Assembly (NCBI GenBank): GCA_934590505.1
Contig: CAKTPC010000099.1
Coordinates: 1 to 7,201, forward strand
Reading direction: 5' to 3'
Source of the DNA: an uncultured Oscillospiraceae bacterium
Lineage (GTDB): Bacteria; Bacillota; Clostridia; Oscillospirales; Oscillospiraceae
DNA: 7,201 bases
Positions 5,272 to 7,201 of this stretch are shown here, piece by piece. The translations under genes and the position numbers were made by a program. Each line of letters opens with the position of its first letter. The stretch's first letter is position 1. The notes beneath the pieces are model-generated. The model was not told the origin of the DNA, did no database searches, and worked only from the letters and a program-made list of their open reading frames with translations.

Positions 5272-6750
5272 ATGACTGATACAAATATCTACCGCGATAT
5301 AGCTGCGCGTACCGACGGCGCTTTCATGCTTGGTGTTGTGGGGCCGGTACGTACCGGGAAGTCCACATTTATCAAGCGCTTTATGGAAACGCTTGTGATC
5401 CCGCGAATTGACAACACCTACATGAAGGAGCGTGCCCGCGATGAGCTGCCGCAAAGCGGCTCAGGGCGGACGATTATGACCGCCGAGCCGAAGTTCGTCC
5501 CGGAAAACGCAGTGAACATCGCGCTGGGCGACGGAGCGGAGCTGTCGGTGCGGCTGGTCGACTGCGTCGGCTACATGGTGGACGGTGCCGCCGGGCAGTT
5601 CGAGGACGGCGCGGAGCGCCTTGTCACCACGCCGTGGTTCGACCATGAGATAACCATGACAGAAGCCGCGGAAAAGGGGACGCACAAGGTCATAACCGAG
5701 CATTCGACTGTCGGTATCGTTGTGACTACCGACGGAACGATATGCGACATTCCGCGCGAAAAATATGAAGCTCCCGAGGAGCGCGCAATAAACGAGCTAA
5801 AGAGCATCGGAAAGCCCTTCGTAGTTCTTCTCAACAGCGCCGAGCCCGCGTCGGAAACGGCGATAGCCATTGCCGAGGAGATCACCGCGCGGTATGATGT
5901 GCGCTGCATTCGGGTCAACTGCATGACCTTGACAGAGGACGACATTGCCGGGATCATACGTTCCGTACTTGAGGAATTCCCGCTCAAGTCCATAGGCATC
6001 TTTCTGCCTGAATGGCTTGAGGCGCTGCCGGAGGATAACGAGCTGCGCAATGAGCTGTTTGCCAGCATAATGGATTGCAGCAGCGGCGTGTGCAGGATAA
6101 AGGACTGCCGCTGCGCTGTTGATAAGCTCTCGCAGTGCGAGTGCGTAAACGATGTCAGCATCGACAGGAGCGACCTTGGCACGGGCGCCGTGTCCGTGTC
6201 CGTCTGCCTGCCGCGCAGCCTGTATTATAAAACTATCAGCGAGCAGACCGGCATCGAGATAAACAACGACGGCGACCTGATATCCACGCTCACGGAGATG
6301 AGTGAGGTAAAGCGTGACTATGATAAGCTGCGCTGTGCGCTGAATGACGTGCGCACAAAGGGCTACGGCGTCGTTATGCCGGACTCCTCGCAGATGCAGC
6401 TTGAGGAACCTCAAATCGTCCGTCAGGGCGGAAAATACAGCGTGAAGCTCAAAGCGAATGCCCCGGCCATACACATGCTCATGACGAATATAGAGACAGA
6501 GGTGACGCCGGCTATCGGCGGCGAGACCGCGTCCGAGGATATAATCAACTTCCTGCTCCAAGGCTTTGACGGAGACGTGAACCGCATATGGCAGTCGAAC
6601 ATATTCGGCAAGTCGCTTTACGATATTGCTGAGGAGGGACTTACATCGAAGATAGAATCGCTGCCGGAGAATGCAAAGCAGAAGCTGCAGCAGACCCTGC
6701 AGCGCATAATAAATGAGGGCAGCGGCGGGCTTATATGCATTCTGCTGTGA
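5272..6750 (+). CDS. spoIVA: Stage IV sporulation protein A, spore coat morphogenetic ATPase
   Basis: This 492-residue protein, the same length as Bacillus subtilis SpoIVA, hydrolyses ATP to polymerise irreversibly on the forespore surface. It forms the coat basement layer, anchored by SpoVM, and is needed for both coat and cortex. Visible features are Walker A GPVRTGKST (24-32) with K30, switch-like threonines in RTIMTAEPKF (66-75), and Walker B RLVDCVGY (94-101) with D97. The expected guanine-specificity motif is degenerate (VVLLNS), as known for this ATPase offshoot of GTPases. The C-terminus GSGGLICILL (483-492) is the conserved end involved in localisation. Six cysteines cluster at 269-291, which I do not recall from Bacillus. 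An in-frame ATG at 5188 exists, but 5272 has the SD and the family N-terminus. It is probably transcribed in the mother cell from the sigma-E-like promoter at 5207-5236. Confidence 0.97.
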   Translation: MTDTNIYRDIAARTDGAFMLGVVGPVRTGKSTFIKRFMETLVIPRIDNTYMKERARDELPQSGSGRTIMTAEPKFVPENAVNIALGDGAELSVRLVDCVGYMVDGAAGQFEDGAERLVTTPWFDHEITMTEAAEKGTHKVITEHSTVGIVVTTDGTICDIPREKYEAPEERAINELKSIGKPFVVLLNSAEPASETAIAIAEEITARYDVRCIRVNCMTLTEDDIAGIIRSVLEEFPLKSIGIFLPEWLEALPEDNELRNELFASIMDCSSGVCRIKDCRCAVDKLSQCECVNDVSIDRSDLGTGAVSVSVCLPRSLYYKTISEQTGIEINNDGDLISTLTEMSEVKRDYDKLRCALNDVRTKGYGVVMPDSSQMQLEEPQIVRQGGKYSVKLKANAPAIHMLMTNIETEVTPAIGGETASEDIINFLLQGFDGDVNRIWQSNIFGKSLYDIAEEGLTSKIESLPENAKQKLQQTLQRIINEGSGGLICILL

Positions 6751-6771
6751 CATGCGCCGGAGGTATTTTGT

Positions 6772-6800
6772 TTGACTTGACCGTACAAGGCATATATAAT
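6772..6800 (+). promoter_or_regulatory. Near-consensus sigma-A-type promoter upstream of the amidase gene
   Basis: TTGACT (6772-6777) and a perfect TATAAT (6795-6800) are separated by the ideal 17 bases. The predicted start point near 6807 coincides with the AAGGTGA ribosome binding site (6806-6812), so the leader would be only about 14 bases for the TTG start at 6821, or about 23 for the ATG at 6830. No terminator is visible between spoIVA and this promoter. Confidence 0.75.
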
Positions 6801-6820
6801 AGAAGAAGGTGAAAGAGTAT

Positions 6821-7201
6821 TTGTCTCGAATGTTAAAGCTGAAACCGCCGATCCGTAAGCCTGTGATCGTGCTTCTGCTGGCGCTGCTCCCATCGTTCTT
6901 CCTGCTTACGTTCAAAGGTAAAATGACGGACGTTTCGGCGCGAGCCGGGAGCGTTACGCTGGTCATCGACCCCGGGCACGGGGGAATAGACGGCGGCGCT
7001 CAAGGGGCCGACGGCTCAAGAGAGAGCGATATCAACCTTGCGATAGCGTTGAAGCTGCGCGCTCTCGCGGAGTTTTACGGGCAGGATAATATAATGACGC
7101 GGCAGGACGACAGCAGCAAGTCCGATACTCCGAGCTACAGTGAGCATCGCGACCTTGAGTGCAGGACAGAGATCGTAAACGAAGCGCCGAACCCGGTGCT
7201 G
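6821..7201 (+). CDS. cwlD: N-acetylmuramoyl-L-alanine amidase, CwlD-like (3' end outside window)
   Basis: The first 127 codons of an Amidase_3 family zinc amidase are present; the frame stays open to the window edge. A positively charged N-terminus and one hydrophobic helix (about 14-31, VIVLLLALLPSFFLLTF) suggest a signal anchor or uncleaved signal peptide. The catalytic domain begins with TLVIDPGHGGIDGGA, where H53 is the first zinc ligand, and E68 in SRESDINLAIALKL is the second. IMTRQDD and the YSEHRDLECRTEIVNEA stretch resemble CwlD, which removes peptides from muramic acid so that muramic-delta-lactam can form in spore cortex. Placement next to spoIVA fits, but other Amidase_3 paralogues are possible. 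The start is uncertain: TTG 6821 is 8 bases after AAGGTGA, while ATG 6830 lacks a well-spaced SD and GTG 6809 overlaps it. Confidence 0.8.
   Translation, partial: MSRMLKLKPPIRKPVIVLLLALLPSFFLLTFKGKMTDVSARAGSVTLVIDPGHGGIDGGAQGADGSRESDINLAIALKLRALAEFYGQDNIMTRQDDSSKSDTPSYSEHRDLECRTEIVNEAPNPVL

Noticed and set aside
6752..6812. GGAGG (6759-6763) after the spoIVA stop with mini open frames (ATG 6752, TTG 6768) ending before the amidase
   Set aside because: The SD-to-start spacing is too short for TTG 6768, the frames are only 7-14 codons, and the region is occupied by a strong promoter. It looks like a chance or vestigial SD.
5797..6966. Long minus-strand open frame of 389 codons opposite spoIVA and the amidase start
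   Set aside because: It is fully antisense to a clearly functional gene, and its translation has no recognisable domain and a composition typical of an antisense shadow.
1..7201. Mobile elements, CRISPR arrays, tRNA or rRNA genes, defence or biosynthetic clusters
   Set aside because: All coding space is filled by recognisable housekeeping or sporulation genes. I saw no transposase, integrase, repeat array, cloverleaf or cluster signature on either strand.

Overview
The window is ordinary-looking chromosomal DNA, with every gene on the + strand, from an endospore-forming, low-oxygen type Gram-positive bacterium. I would place it in class Clostridia, most likely the Oscillospiraceae/Ruminococcaceae. 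The reasons are a complete SpoIVA, a SigH-family sigma factor, a CwlD-like amidase, a TrmK/Nif3 pair, strong Shine-Dalgarno (SD) sequences, and moderately GC-rich codon use that still keeps many ATA, AGA and AGG codons. The taxonomic placement is inference; no rRNA is present.

Layout: (1) Positions 1-177 hold two tandem terminator-type hairpins and a candidate promoter. (2) Positions 178-2328 are a ruvC-ruvA-ruvB operon, the complete Holliday-junction branch-migration and resolution machine. (3) Positions 2329-3374 hold a strong sigma-A-type promoter, a SigH-family sigma factor gene with no visible SD, and a small eight-cysteine zinc-ribbon protein whose codon use suggests high expression. 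The segment ends in a strong terminator. (4) Positions 3443-3649 encode a 68-residue DUF1858 redox-disulfide protein, closed by a second strong terminator. (5) Positions 3733-5176 hold trmK and a short-form nif3-family gene that overlap by 17 bases. (6) Positions 5177-6750 hold spoIVA, the spore-coat basement-layer ATPase, behind a candidate sigma-E promoter and a long hairpin that buries its ribosome binding site. (7) Positions 6751-7201 hold a near-consensus sigma-A-type promoter and the first 127 codons of a cwlD-like N-acetylmuramoyl-L-alanine amidase cut by the window edge.

Three of the genes (sigH, spoIVA, cwlD) fit a sporulation theme: entry, coat assembly and cortex maturation. The others are housekeeping.

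I see no phage, IS, CRISPR, defence or biosynthetic system, and no clearly new multi-gene system. The most interesting signal is the spoIVA leader. A hairpin that would sequester the SD in read-through mRNA appears to be bypassed by a sigma-E promoter whose start point falls inside the hairpin loop, which would give two-layer, compartment-specific control. Other points worth checking are a six-cysteine cluster inside SpoIVA, an altered RuvA acidic pin, the distinct codon use of the zinc-ribbon gene, and terminators placed directly before two gene starts with no room for a promoter.
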